A stretch of 64,000 nucleotides of DNA, from the NCBI GenBank assembly GCA_031216915.1, contig CM062290.1, positions 380,848,718 to 380,912,717 of the forward strand, read 5' to 3'. Below the pieces are notes generated by a model. It was not told where the DNA came from and did not search any database. It worked only from the letters and a program-made list of their open reading frames with translations. This DNA comes from Pictodentalium vernedei. Its lineage: Eukaryota; Mollusca; Scaphopoda; Dentaliida; Dentaliidae. A program made the position numbers and the translations under genes. Positions 33,868-45,132 of the stretch are shown here, piece by piece; the first letter of the stretch is position 1, and each line of letters starts with the position of its first letter.

Positions 33868-34352
33868 CATACGTCCGTGAATGGGTTAATCGAAATGGAA
33901 CGAGTGCTAGCGCGGAAGGATAAACGAGAGGCCGCATCATACGCGTGTCTCGTTCTGTGTTTATTACACGCCTTCACGTCTATAAAAACAATTATTAGAA
34001 GGACCCTCAGCAATTCATTTGACAACTATCAACAGAAATTAACACATTTTATCGGCAGCCAAATTTGCGAGGGGAACCCGTGTTACCATCTCGTCCCCTG
34101 AGTGCCAATATGTTCTATGTGCCTACTGGCACATAGAACACATTGGAACTCAGGGAACGATTTTCAGCTATCGCTAGTGATTCAAATTGTAATTGCGTTG
34201 CACGATTTGTAGAAAATTCCAGTGAAATTTCGCTTCTATTTAAAAATAGTCCGTCAACGATTTCCATTCCGCGCATATGTGCGGAACAGATTTTCATTTT
34301 CCGCATGGTTTAGTGTTGCTGTAGATGGGGATTACATAAAACAGGCGTGTCA
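33868..34352. mobile_element. Family G composite element, copy 2
   Basis: Direct partner of 30345-30890. The first hairpin is reduced (one arm with GAGTGCTAGCGCGGAAGG remains), while the G palindrome at 34095-34165 is nearly perfect (GTTCTATGTGCC and GGCACATAGAAC). Ends near GGCGTGTCACAAAAAG. Confidence 0.8.
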
Positions 34353-34354
34353 CA

Positions 34355-35280
34355 AAAAGGGGAAGTTTGTGGCTGTATGGGGACTTGAGGGCTAAAGCAA
34401 GTTCAAACTGCATACCAGTATTTCTCTCCTATGATAATCTTTCCTGTTACAGCTGAAACTGTCACAGGAAGGGAAGATTATATTACTAGAAGGATATGTT
34501 GTCGGTCGTTTGGATTGTTTCTAAAAAATAATTTTGTTTACGACAATTATTTGAATTGTTTGAGTGAACAAGTTTACAAGTGTCCCTATTTGCGACTGTT
34601 GTCCTTTAACACTAAGTATCATAGAAATGAAAGGGGGCAAATTTGAAAAGGTGAAAATGGTGTTGCAGGGAAGACATTACTTCGTCACTCAGAGCAAATT
34701 GTTTTTTTTTAAAAAAGACGTGCTACTGTCTTTCTTTCTGCCAGGCATTTGCATTTTTACGCAATAAAGATGGCAGATTTGGGACAGTTGTACAGGGTGC
34801 AAAATATGCTTGTTTGTAACAAGAATTACACCTTATGTAACTGAAAAGACCAATGTAGAAAAACAAATAAGTTTATACCCCCAAGGATCAATTACACAAG
34901 AGTGTATGCAAATATGGATTGGGTACATTTGTCCCTCATTCTATAATATCTTTTCCATGTCTTTTCGAACGGTGATTGGGTAAACAGTTGTTAAACGTTT
35001 ATTTTTGCAGAGGATAGGGATTTTTACAGATGCCCGTATCTATAATCATGCGGTTTTTTTTATAGAGATTTGGGTGCAGATAATGTAAAGTCGAGTACTT
35101 AATCTTTTTTTTCTTTCTTTTTTTTATTTCAGATACAACATAAAACAGCAATACAAATTTAAAAAGCATAACCATTTCTTTATCAAGACATTGAGTTGCT
35201 GAGGTAATGGCAACAAAAATAGATTTCATTTACATTAGTTAATTTTTCTATCAACAAGAATATCTTGCATCCGAATGGTC
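34355..35280. other. No gene recognised
   Basis: AT-rich; small frames only. A short inverted repeat ATCTTTCCTGTTACAGCTGAAA/TGTCACAGGAAGGGAAGAT (parts) occurs at 34437-34480. Confidence 0.4.
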
Positions 35281-35324
35281 AGAAAAAAATATGGATTTTC
35301 TCATGACTGTAGAAATGTATCCAA

Positions 35325-35884
35325 TTAATTGCATCCGATTTCAATGGAATCTGATTTTTTCTGGGAGTAACAGTGGCGCGATATCAACTCAAGGCTGAGA
35401 TAATATTTAAGTTGATCAAGGTATCTATCGAATGTTAGCAGGCATTTTCGCACTTTGCCGGAATAAATAAATTTCTTATATAGGAGGCGTGTACAGAAGT
35501 CAGCTGCATCATTGTGTGCGCTTTGGTCATCTTGATTTCTCAGACTTGGAATATACTTAGGCGTGGATGTGAAAAGAATGTTGCACATTTCTTCCAATTA
35601 GGCTGGTAAATTCAGCAAATCTGTTTTTGAAAAGAGCATTCGACAAACAGATACAACACTGCTTCGTTGGCATCATTACAAAATGTCCATAGCTCTGTTT
35701 CTAATAATTTACATTTGTAAAGTTTGGAGTTTGTATATAGGGGTCTTTGTAAAAGTTTGTACTGTAAACTTTGCAAATATGTATCATCAGAAACCTGGAA
35801 AGAGTTATTGTGTGTATCCACTGCCTCTCCCAGTCTTCCAGTTGTATATAATAATAACACTTTGGTCGGCCGCTGATTTGTCAC
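35325..35884 (-). pseudogene. L1/Tx1-like C-terminal region
   Basis: Minus-strand frames 35612-35884 and 35325-35597. The first has LQSLQYKLLQRPLYTNSKLY then WTFCNDANEAVLYLFVEC; related proteins have CTFC with ExxxHLFxEC, so the first Cys is Trp and the His is Tyr here. The second has TRLLYKKFIYSGKVRK, the usual downstream phrase. Confidence 0.75.
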
Positions 35885-37340
35885 GGTTCTCGAGTGAGAA
35901 GGCTTTGGTTACCAATGTTCTCCCAAATGCCTCCCTATTCCCACGCTTCTTCTCTCCTCCCAACACTCGGAGACGAACTGCTTGATGACACCCATTGCCC
36001 CATTCTTCCCAATCTCTCCGAATAGCATATTAACCTCTCTCCTTTGAATCACTCCCAAACCGCATGTCCTTCTTTCTCCCATTCCACTTGCCCATTACAC
36101 TCCCAGTGAATCTTATTCCTTTAGACTGGTATTTTGGGCAATCTAGTAGAAAGTGTTCCAGGGTCTCCACCATGCCTAAATTACACATCTGGCACTCATT
36201 TTCACTGTTTTCCCCCACTTTCCCCTCAGCTCCAGGGACCGCGACCTCAACAACAGTGACGCCCCAAAGGTGCCATCAAGGTACTCTTCAAAACCAGGCC
36301 TCTCTTTATCACGCAGGCCACCCAGAGACCTCTTTGATTTGACCCCCTCTCGCCAATTAAGGTTACCATCCTCCATGACTCTTTCTCTAACGTTTTTTTT
36401 TTTATTCTGGGTTGCCCCTTCGTCTAGGTCCAAGATCTCTAATGAGTAGTTCTCTATTAACTATCTCACTTGGACCATCCACCCTGTCTTGGTATTTGAG
36501 GTGAAAATACTCTGGAACATTACTTTACACCATCGGCTGTCGGGGAGATTTACCAAATAATTAAGATAACAGAGTTTCAAGAAATCTATCCTGCCCTTGA
36601 TCCTCATCCACCCAAGATCCCCCCCCCCCCCCCACCAGGATTGCTTCTAGTGCTGAGGTATTACTCGATCCCGTCATCCATCGGCCTGCGTCGTTCTTCT
36701 GGGTTTCAAAGCTCTTTAAAGCCGTTTGGTTTAGAGATACCACCTCCGTACTGTATGTTATACTTGACAGACCCACCATTTCAAAAATGTTTTTTCCCAC
36801 GAAAACGTTATTGAAACTGTTTCTCTCTATAATTTTCATTTGCTTCAGGATTCGCCCCCCCCCCCCCCCTTCAGAATCAATTTATTCGTGTGCTTTCGGT
36901 AGATGCCTCTTCCTGTGATGTTAATGTTTACCCCCCAGATACTCGTAGACGACTGTCTCTCCTACACTAAGAAGTTTGATGCTACCTTCTGGAATACAGA
37001 ACTCCCCCACTCTCCACCTTCAAGTAGGATCCATTTTACGGCCCATGGGTATAACTTTGCTTTTGCTTTCATTTAGTTCGAGTCTCCATTTGTTCCCATA
37101 TTTCCCAACAATTTCCAGCATTTTCGCTAGCCCCTCTTCGCTTTCTGAACATAGCACCATATCGTTTGCAAAAAAATAGCTCTGGGATCCCAACTGCTAC
37201 CCCCTCGTCGCTACACAGGAGTTCATCTCCTTGGCGAAATGATACACCGCTGTTTATCGATATCCAAAATAGCTTTCCACCTTGTCTGACATTTTTGGGG
37301 TAGTTGTGTAGACAGTTCATGGAAAACTGGATAAAAAGCT
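35847..37340 (-). mobile_element. 5'-truncated LINE inserted in the L1/Tx1-like element
   Basis: Minus strand: a piece of RT from about 37320 with FANDMVLC in place of FADD (first Asp to Asn) and KMLEIVGKYGNKW in shifted frames, then REKQFQ/EDQGQDRFLETLL regions, then a complete CCHC knuckle, C-x2-C-x9-H-x4-C (CQMCNLGMVETLEHFLLDC, 36030-36218), then a TATTATTATT tail. The same 3' end is found at 18360-18600. It interrupts the Tx1-like reading frames on both sides. Short C-tracts at 36620 and 36860. Confidence 0.75.
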
Positions 37341-37829
37341 TTGCATGTTTTCTGATTCATTTCAGCTTTTCGATATTATTATTTGAAAATGGTTGAAGTC
37401 TTTGGTGTTTTTCATCCATTTTTTAAGCTCTCTTGGAAGTGCGTCAAGCATACTCTTGTAAACTGTAAAGGGTGTTTTTATGCCATACTTTGCAGAGATT
37501 GTGTGGTAATTCAAGAAAGTTCTGCTTTCACCCAATAAATCGTTAACTTTTCACACCAATTTTTTTTTCTCGAAAAATGGTTTGTTTGGGATTTTTATGT
37601 TGTTGTTACAGAAGAGTGTTTGGGCGAAAACTTCTTCTGGGCTTGTGGCGACCTCATTATCTAAATCTGACTAAGCCTGCAATACGTTTTTTTCAAAACG
37701 AATTTGTGTGCTTGTTCTTTCCACATATACCAGATTTTGTAACTAACGAACGCTTCAAAGTTGTTTAAGATAAGAGTTTTCCATGGCGCAATTATATTAT
37801 GATCAAGAAGTTTTCTGACCCATCCCAGC

Positions 37830-38141
37830 TTTAGGGTAGAAGTCCTGTCATAAAATGCGCACGAATAGCACGTCGATCTGCGCGTGAATCTACGCGTTTT
37901 GACCATAGCAAGGCTATCAAATTCTGTACATATGGTCTGTGCACAAGCAATGTTTTAGCCAATTGACCTCCGGGTAACCCGGAGATCCATTGGCAGAAAC
38001 ATTGCCTGTGTTTTCTACTAGTAACCAGGAGGACCTGCCTCATTGGATGCCATTCGATATGGCAATTGCGCGCAATTTCCTACGCGCAATGAAGCCTAGG
38101 TAAGCGCACAGTTCATGACAGGACTTCCAGTTTTAACTGTA
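37830..38141. mobile_element. Family C MITE, copy 2
   Basis: AGAAGTCCTGTCATAAAATG to GACTTCCAGTTTTAACTGTA. The first dozen bases of the left end are replaced (TTTAGGG for TACAGTTAAAAC). Centre GACCTCCGGGTAACCCGGAG. Sits inside the L1/Tx1-like element. Confidence 0.9.
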
Positions 38142-38149
38142 ATGCTCTT

Positions 38150-39253
38150 TGTGTGAGTGAAATTAATGCCGCCGTTTTCTATTGTTTTGATTATCAGGTT
38201 TGGATTTATTTTTGACAGCTTTACCAAACCGCGGGAATCTAAAAAATAGTAACAGAATTTTATTCAACACCTTCTCATCCGAGTCCGGAAGAACCGACAA
38301 ACATGTATCAACTGGGACAGGGCAAGTGTTTTTATTACAGTTGTTTTACCTATTGGGGATAAATGTCTGAAAGACCATCCGTTCAGCGATTTTTCTATTT
38401 TCGTTATTTTATTGAGGAAGTTATTTGTGAAACAATTCTCACTGAAAAGTTTTCAATTTCTAGCATTTAAAAGTGTTTCCATGATTTCAATTTAGTCGCT
38501 CTTTTGTACAAATTTCTTCGCCACAACCCCCTTTCCATCCAATCCATGTCACTTGGGTTTTGGCAAAGTTTACTCTGTGACCAGAAATGTTCGCGAATGA
38601 GTCGATGCTGTTCAGGGTTGTGTTTAGAGAGCTTTCGTTTCCCTCTGTGACAAGAAATTTTCAGAGTGAGTCGATGCTGTTCAGGTCTGTGTTTAGAGAG
38701 CTTTCGTCTCCGTTTAGGAAAGCCGATGCGAACTGAGGAATTAAATATTCAGAATGGTTTATATTAATCCCTCGAATGTCAGGGCTCAATTTTTACGCAG
38801 CGCTTAAAACCTCGACACTCATTATGAGCAAGTCAATCTTTTCGGAATAATGACCATTGTTTAGAATGAAGCCGTGGATGTTTGTGTAAAAGGTTTTGAA
38901 CCACCTCATAATGGAGGAGCCAAATTTTAAAAAGGGATAACGTTTTTTTTCTATAAAAAGCTGGTCTAAAGAGTCAAAAGCTTTTTCGAAGTCCAATAAC
39001 ACAATCATTCCAGGAATATTTTGCTTATCACTATTTTAATTAAGTCAAAAGTAAGGTGAGCTGATTCACCAATATATCTAGATTGCATAAACCCAAGTTG
39101 GGTCTCTCATATAAGTTCTGGCAGAACGGCTTTCATACGCTTTGCAAAAGCACTGGATCCCATCTTCACATCATCATTGATCAGTGATATTGACCTCCAA
39201 TTATTATATGTATATTGGATTTGTTTGGTTTTGGAATATACGTGATGATACCC

Positions 39254-39284
<31 letters not shown>

Positions 39285-39700
39285 ACCCTCTTTAAGTAAT
39301 TGAAAGTTCTTGGATGTTATAACCATGATGTAAGGATTTAATGAGAAATGAACTTAAATCTTTGCAAAAAAATGTAAAACTCAGCAGTAAAACCGTCTCA
39401 ACCCGGACCTTTGTTAATTCTCATTGACTTGTGCACATAAGCATTCATAACGCGACCGAGGACCTTCGAGCGTATTACGCCCCATTCCTCAAGAAAGTTT
39501 AGGAAAGAGTTCTCTGGATTGAACTCGTTTTGTTAGTGTTCCTTTATTTCGTCTCTTCGAAGTAATATTGAGCAGTACCGATTTTTATAAATAGTTCTTT
39601 GTTCTGCTATGATTTTGTTCAAGTCGGTGGTTTCGGATCCATCGGATTTGATTATCTTGGCGGTCAACTTTTCTGTAAAATGTCTTTTTTTCAAGAAAAT
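38150..39700 (-). pseudogene. L1/Tx1-like reverse transcriptase
   Basis: Motif A is VLLDFEKAFDSLD (38793-39008, minus), followed by FGSSIMRWFKTFYTNIHGFI and NNGHYSEKIDL, all typical of L1/Tx1. Downstream, in broken frames, NISGHRVNFAKTQVTWIG (38520-38640) and SPIGKTTVIKTLAL (about 38330) are the thumb phrases. A direct duplication of about 70 bp (CGAATGAGTCGATGCTGTTC and AGTGAGTCGATGCTGTTC at 38594 and 38662) breaks the region after motif C. Upstream a poly-C/AC tract (39249-39286) interrupts it. Confidence 0.8.
39249..39286. repeat. Poly-C and (AC)n tract
   Basis: About 20 C followed by nine or so AC units. Confidence 0.95.
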
Positions 39701-39955
39701 AAACAAACTATTTTGTCGGCTCTTCGCCTTCGACTTTCCATTTGGATTTTGTTCTCAAAATCATACCTTTTATCTTCTGATCCATCATTTCTTTTAACTT
39801 ATTTTCAAGAGTTTCAGTATCTTGAGCTATTGTTAAGTCGCCATTGTCTAGTTTTACGTTTAGCTCTCCAAATTCATTTTCGATTTTCTGCTGCTTGTTT
39901 TCGTTTTTTTTATGGGTACAGTGTGATGCTGTTTTGTTTATGGGTACATACATAT

Positions 39956-40124
39956 TATCGCTACGGTGAAATGATTTGGGTCGTAGTAACACGTCGAGTT
40001 AAGGATATCAGATCGGGGGATCAACGAATTGCCGCTGGCAGCGAGTTTTGATCCGGCGATCTGATCTCCTCAACGAGACGTGATGCGATGACCTTGATCA
40101 CTTTACTGTAGCGATAAAAGGTTT
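39956..40124. repeat. Imperfect hairpin element
   Basis: Outer arms TATCGCTACGGTGAAATGAT and ATCACTTTACTGTAGCGATA; inner GATATCAGATCGGGGGATCAA with TTGATCCGGCGATCTGATC. Centre CCGCTGGCAGCG. It marks the 5' boundary of the Tx1-like fragment. Confidence 0.7.
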
Positions 40125-40129
40125 ATTAG

Positions 40130-40585
40130 AGTTCAACATCGCATGCCAACGCTAGCATTAACAATTCCCCCAACCTTTTTTAGTAAATTGGATTGAAGTA
40201 AAAAAGAACTATTTTGGTTTACATTTATTTCTATAACAGGTGCACTCTCCGACCGGGTAATCCCAGATGCGCATGAATACGTAACAATGTGAACAGTCAA
40301 CTTTCTTTTTACACGGACCGTCGATCGAACACACCCTTTCCAGCTCGGAGTAAAGAACCCCCTGCGACCGGACCAGCTAATAATGCGAATTCGAACGCAT
40401 CCGTAAATAGTCCGTCTTACCATAGTGATGCGGAATCGGATTCCACACTTTGAATTTTCCGGGGACCAGGAAAAGATCGTCAAACAGTAGTTATATTTAA
40501 CGGTTAAATTACATAGTCATATAATAAAGTATGATATTAGTTTACCACGTATCATCAGTTTGTGTTTCCCAGAACAGTTGATCGT
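40130..40585. other. No gene recognised; 116-codon minus frame
   Basis: A frame at 40133-40483 (minus) gives a basic product with no known motif. Weak candidate only. Confidence 0.3.
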
Positions 40586-40588
40586 TGA

Positions 40589-40593
40589 TTATT

Positions 40594-40661
<68 letters not shown>
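40589..40661. repeat. (ATT)n microsatellite
   Basis: About 24 ATT units with one T-rich interruption at 40612-40618. Translates to poly-Ile or poly-Tyr; not a gene. Confidence 0.97.
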
Positions 40662-40669
40662 GTATTGTT

Positions 40670-41370
40670 GTATTGTTTTTCTTATGGTTGTTTTAAATGG
40701 GGCTATGTATTTTGGATTACTCAACAGACTGTTGTCGAGTTTCCAGAATCCTTTCCCTCTTTCCTAATCAATGAAGGATAAATTTATTCTCACTGGATTG
40801 TGGTGAGATCTATATCGAAGGTGCATATTTACCTTTTCTGCGTTTAACTGATGATCCGAAGATACAATGAAATAATCTAGCCTGGCCATTTTATTTCCAG
40901 GTCCACTCCGTGTGTAACTACGTTGCTCTGTGTTTTCTAGTCTCCAAACATCATGTTAATCAACATTTTCCATGAAATGGGAGATTTTTTCATTAAATCT
41001 AGTCTCCGCCAGTCATGATAGACGTATTGCTAGTATTTCCTGTTTTGGTAAAGATATCGTTTTAAAATTTGGGATTATCCGCATTTGATTCCTACACAAC
41101 TGTCAGTGTAAACCTATGATCTTGTATACCAATATCAGTTATAATAAAATTCGCCCGACTAACGTAGATAGTATTACGTATTTAATGCGAGAAGGAACTT
41201 TTTTAAGAGTTTAAGAGAATTGCTGTTCCACAAACTGGACTTGAGTGAGAGCAGAACAATGCTTGGTAACCACATTCGTTTTTTTCCAAAAGCTGTCCAA
41301 CCTCTTCCCTGGGGTGAGTGTCTACCGAGAGAGAAATGTCAAATTTATACCCACAATGTGAGAAAATGTC
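40670..41370. other. No gene recognised
   Basis: AT-rich, no repeat match. Confidence 0.4.
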
Positions 41371-41373
41371 TCT

Positions 41374-41455
41374 GCGTTTAACTTAATCGGATTGAAGACC
41401 GATAACGTTAAACGCAGTTTAACTTTATCGGTCTTGCATCCGATAAAGTTAATAA
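41374..41455. repeat. Imperfect hairpin
   Basis: CTGCGTTTAACTT and GTTAAACGCAG pair in one register; AACTTAATCGGATTGAAGACCGATA (parts) pairs with TATCGGTCTTGCATCCGAT in another, so two overlapping foldbacks share the sequence. Confidence 0.6.
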
Positions 41456-41459
41456 TACT

Positions 41460-42084
41460 TCTTTTTATTAACTTAGCCATAATAAAACGTTTCGACATGG
41501 ATGTTCTCAACAGCAAAAAAGTCCCATTGTGGACTGATTTTTGCAAGTAATGGTGAATTTACTTTTTTATCATAAGAGAGGTTGTGTCTGAAAAGCATTT
41601 TTTAAATAACAATAACAACAAAAACAAAAACAACCTCTTCCGAGACATGTTATGTACAGAAATGAGATCATTCTGGGATGTGTAAATTGCCCTAATCCCC
41701 AATGACTAACAAAAACGATTTGATGGTAATCATGGAATTTTGAAAGAGAAACGAACATTTAGTTCCAACTGATTTGTTCGTGACAGTCGTCTGATTATTC
41801 GGTAACTATGAAAAGGAAGACATTGGTACGTCATCAATTCCTGGTGAAAGAAGTGGTGACTTTACTGAATCCTTGGTTTCAATTTTGAGAGAGAGAGCGA
41901 GAGAGAGAGAGAGAGAGAGAGAATTGGTTATCACTGAAAAGATCTGTGTCAAATTAATGCGGTTATGGCATATGACTGCGTGCAGCTGGGACGCGTCACA
42001 GTCAAGTGAATGACGTCAAAGTAAAATTCCATTCTTTAACCTTTCTTTTCTATCTAAAAGATGTGTGTTTTGGTAACTGTGGTT
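41460..42084. other. No gene; (GA)n microsatellite at 41888-41923
   Basis: GA repeat of about 17 units with one C interruption. The rest is unremarkable. Confidence 0.6.
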
Positions 42085-42085
42085 T

Positions 42086-42240
42086 CATGTGATAAACGGA
42101 ATATGAAATTCGAGTTTTGGTCACACGATATTTATGAAACTCGTTTATAAATTGCCTGTTTTGCCTCTCCAGAGGCTCGCCAAAACGGAAAATTCATAGA
42201 CTCGTTTCATAAATATCGTGTGAAAGTGGAATCTGAAACT
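42086..42240. mobile_element. Family F palindromic element, copy 3
   Basis: CACGATATTTATGAAACTCG pairs with CGTTTCATAAATATCGTGTG; centre CTCCAGAGGCTCGCC. More diverged than the other two copies. Confidence 0.75.
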
Positions 42241-42289
42241 GAAAGGATGGTTCATCATGTTACTGGTTCAACAGTTGAGAATTGTAAGA

Positions 42290-42563
42290 TTATTTATTTA
42301 TTGGGGTCTGTCGACACATTTGACAGGCAGGGTCACCTCGTGTCGAACAGTTTTACGGGTAAAAGAAGCCGGAAAACCCTGAGAGAACCACCGAGCGGCT
42401 GCGAGTAATGTCTGACTCCTCAACGTCCCAACTCTGCATAAGCTGGGTTAGCATTGGTTGAAGGCCCGTACACCATGGACGAGTAGTACGCCTTAGTACA
42501 CAACGCCCCCTCCTTGCTCCCACGTGGGCACTCGGGGTTAAGTGCCTTGCCCAAGGGCACAAC
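42290..42563 (-). mobile_element. SINE body fragment (copy 4)
   Basis: Same body as the SINE at 45133: TTTTACGGGTAAAAGAAGCC, GAGAGAACCACCGAGC, CACCATGGACGAG, GTGCCTTGCCCAAGGGCAC. The tail is TTATTTATT at 42291. The head is missing; a second partial body follows directly. Confidence 0.8.
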
Positions 42564-42752
42564 GCAGGGTTAGCATTGCGTCTCCTGAGTTTCAATGTGT
42601 TCTATGTGGAAGTAGGCACATAGAACACATTGGAACTCAGAGGACGATTGGTTGAAGGCACGTGCACCACCGACTTGCAGTACGCCCTAGTACAAAGCGC
42701 CATCGTGACCCCATAGGCAATCAGGATTAAGTGCCTTGCCCAAGGACGGAGA
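42563..42752 (-). mobile_element. Second SINE body piece split by a G palindrome
   Basis: GGGTTAGCATT at 42566 and GGTTGAAGGCACGTGCACC at 42651 are adjacent in the first body (42443), so this is a tandem second copy of about 120 bp cut by the G palindrome between them. Ends AAGTGCCTTGCCCAAGGA. Confidence 0.7.
42578..42650. mobile_element. Family G palindrome, copy 3
   Basis: GTCTCCTGAGTTTCAATGTG and CATTGGAACTCAGAGGAC; the inner GTTCTATGTG and CACATAGAAC pair around GAAGTAGG. Confidence 0.82.
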
Positions 42753-42768
42753 ACTGTAAGATAAATCT

Positions 42769-42902
42769 ATCGTCACCATTATGTTTATGTATAAAATGTT
42801 GTCTCGACCGTTTCTAAGGCTATATTTCAACTCGTCGAGATATTGTCTTAGAAACAAGAGCTCGACTCTGATACATTATGTTCATTAACATAATGATGAC
42901 AA
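42769..42902. repeat. Imperfect hairpin
   Basis: CGTCACCATTATGTTTATG pairs with CATTAACATAATGATGAC; inner TTGTCTCGACCGTTTCTAAG with CTTAGAAACAAGAGCTCGAC. Single copy. Confidence 0.6.
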
Positions 42903-43084
42903 AATATATGTACCAATGGTATATAGTGCGAAATGATCAAACATTCCACTCCAACTAAACTAATTGATTGTTATTTGTTATCTATCTGGAGGGAATTTCT
43001 ATTTTTAGAGAACAAGTGATTATCATACTACTGTGACAATGCATGATTTTTTTTTTCAGGCAGTGCTACTATTAACCCGTATAT

Positions 43085-44097
43085 TTGTTAAGGTGCTATA
43101 TAAGTAATGGAATTTTGTTTATTTTGAAATTCCCACCTCTGATATTCCTTCAATTCAAATTAAATATACACAAATTATATATCAAAATGAAAAGAGTTGA
43201 CAGCAGGCACCACTGGTTCCTAAAATCTGCTACCGTATTCGTACCAGAACTGATAATGCAATACTATTTCGTGAGAACAACTTATGGCCAAATGAGCTTC
43301 ACATATCCAATAACAAAGCTAGGGCATCAACATCCGTCAAAATACAGTGAAAGAGCTGCATGGGGGTAAATTCCAAACCTGAGGGCTTTGTTTACATTGT
43401 AAATTACCATGATTTCTGGTCAACGTCATCGGACGGAAAAAAGCATCGAAAAACAACGCCGTCTAAAATCAAATAATGAGAAAGATCGGCTTATTACAGC
43501 ATACTATTATTATATAGAGACTGCACAGTTGCCTTATTCTATGCAAGGTATCATGATACCTGGTGAAATTTCTTAGAATTTCGATTTTGTTTTTGATGGA
43601 AATTTGTGGTGGTATCGAGTGGTTTGCGCATGTCCGTCGACCATGGATTCCATCTCCATTAGAAAATGCAGACAGTGTTGTCCTTTTTATGAATGCAGTC
43701 TTATCGCTGCCTCCTAAAGTGTTTTGAATGCCTAGCTTTGTTATTGGATATCTGAAGCACATTTGGCCACAAGTTGTTCTCCGGAAATATTATTGTATTA
43801 TCAGTCCTGGTACGAATACAGTAGCAGACTTTTAGGAACCAGTGGTGCCTGCTGTCAACTATATGGGTTGATTACACATGTCGTCCGCCGAGTTCCAATG
43901 TGTTCTATGTGCCAGTCGGCACATACAACATAGAACACATTGGACTTCAGGGGAGGATGGGTTTCGTGTTCTATACATCTCAACATTCATTTTGGTGTAT
44001 AATGTGTGTGTATTTAATTTGAATTTAAGTAATATCAGAGGTGGGAATTTCAAAATAAACAAAATTCTATTACTAAAATAGCACCTTAACTGTGTTA
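43085..44097. mobile_element. Foldback element with about 260-bp terminal inverted repeats
   Basis: GTTAAGGTGCTATATAAGTA at the left is matched by TACTAAAATAGCACCTTAAC at the right. The arms (43088-43345 and 43690-44095) pair through CCCACCTCTGATATT, GACAGCAGGCACCAC, TGGTTCCTAAAATCTGC and TATCCAATAACAAAGCTAG. The right arm is longer because a family G element sits in it (43859-43985). The central 340 bp shows no coding capacity. It looks like a non-autonomous foldback transposon. Confidence 0.85.
43859..43985. mobile_element. Family G element nested in the foldback, copy 4
   Basis: Absent from the left arm: there GACAGCAGG... runs straight into TTTCATTTTGATATA, whereas here GTCAACT and CATTTTGGTGTA are separated. 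The core is GAGTTCCAATGTGTTCTATG with its complement around CCAGTCGGC, plus a small ACATACAACATAG duplication. The insertion post-dates the foldback. Confidence 0.82.
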
Positions 44098-44099
44098 TA

Positions 44100-44925
44100 G
44101 TATTAAGTCGTCACCCAACATAATGTTTCGTAATTTTTTAAAACTTCTTACCTTTGGGCGCCAGAAGCACTTCAGGCCAGGGCTGAGGGCGTCAGACCCC
44201 AGAAAAGGGCATTTACTCGCACTTGCACGCCAAAGCATGCATGCCTCGAAGACCGAAGGCCGAGATGGGGAATTTGAGAGGATGTGTCCCCTAATCCTAC
44301 GGTTCGCTTTTCCGACCAACTAAAATATTCCATCCCATTGAATCAATAAATTTAATAAACATTCATTTTCTTTGAATCAACGCAAGAAATGATTGTCAAT
44401 CGATACTTTTTTAAACAATATTTTATTTCCGAAAGAAAGACAGCCAAAAAGACAGACAATAGTTGATTAACATCGAGAACAAAAATATCTTGAACATGGA
44501 AAGAGGATTCAGCAGTAAGCTAAGTGCTTATTCGAGGCCGTATCCTGGTAGTTATATGTTACAGTTATTATCGTTGGTACAGAGATGACTTGGTCTGTAT
44601 AATAAGAGAAACATACGCATGGGAATGCAATAATAGGGGAGTAGAATGGAGTCGGGATAAGGTGAAAAGACAAAAGTGGAAGAAAAGGAGAGAGGGAGAG
44701 ACAAACCCGGCGAGGTGGTGACTGGTCTGCTTGTAGTGGATGAATGCATCGTAATACAAAGTTAAAAACACGTTACTAACTTGTGGACCATAATATACTC
44801 AATAAAACCTTTTTGATAATAGGATAAACTCGTGGGCCTTCGCGGAGATTAGTCTGTTCATTATGCGATTATAGTGTTCCGATCCGAACAGTAAGATGTC
44901 GGTTTTAACATTACACTGGAGAGTA
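44100..44925. other. No gene recognised
   Basis: A GC-richer patch (44155-44310) stands out by composition, with a 66-codon frame. Otherwise AT-rich. No repeat match. Confidence 0.4.
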
Positions 44926-44927
44926 CC

Positions 44928-45010
44928 TAGTCGTCCCCTGAGTTCCAATATATTCTATGTACCAATGGGCACATAGAACACATTGGAACTCATGGGACGT
45001 AGTGTGTGAT
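44928..45010. mobile_element. Family G palindrome, copy 5
   Basis: TCGTCCCCTGAGTTCCAATA to CATTGGAACTCATGGGACG, centre ACCAATGGGCAC. The outer GGGATCACACA-type flank resembles the ends at 43862. Confidence 0.8.
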
Positions 45011-45132
45011 CCCTTTGTTGAGAGTAAAGGGGACAGTGAAAAAAACATTGATCAGCAGTTTCACGTTCGCTGTATCTGCAAAGGCATGTGTCTGACAGAA
45101 AGTTGTTCATTGTTGAGATTACTACAGTTAAT

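Larger units (their letters stand above)
35280..39960 (-). mobile_element. L1/Tx1-like LINE, split by two insertions
   Basis: Read on the minus strand from 39960 to 35280: a linker (KGMILRTKSKWKVEGEEPTK, 39708-39992), the RT (38793-39008 and downstream), a thumb region (38150-38700), then, beyond a family C MITE at 37830-38141, VRKLLDHNIIAPWKTLILNN (37661-37906), then, beyond an inserted LINE at 35847-37340, the C-terminal region with Cys/His residues (35325-35884). Many frameshifts. The 5' endonuclease is missing; the left edge at 39956 meets a hairpin element. Confidence 0.75.

Noticed and set aside
39599-40051. 150-codon plus-strand frame
   Set aside because: It is the antisense of the L1/Tx1-like linker coded on the minus strand.
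40542-40781. Poly-Ile and poly-Tyr frames
   Set aside because: Products of the ATT microsatellite.
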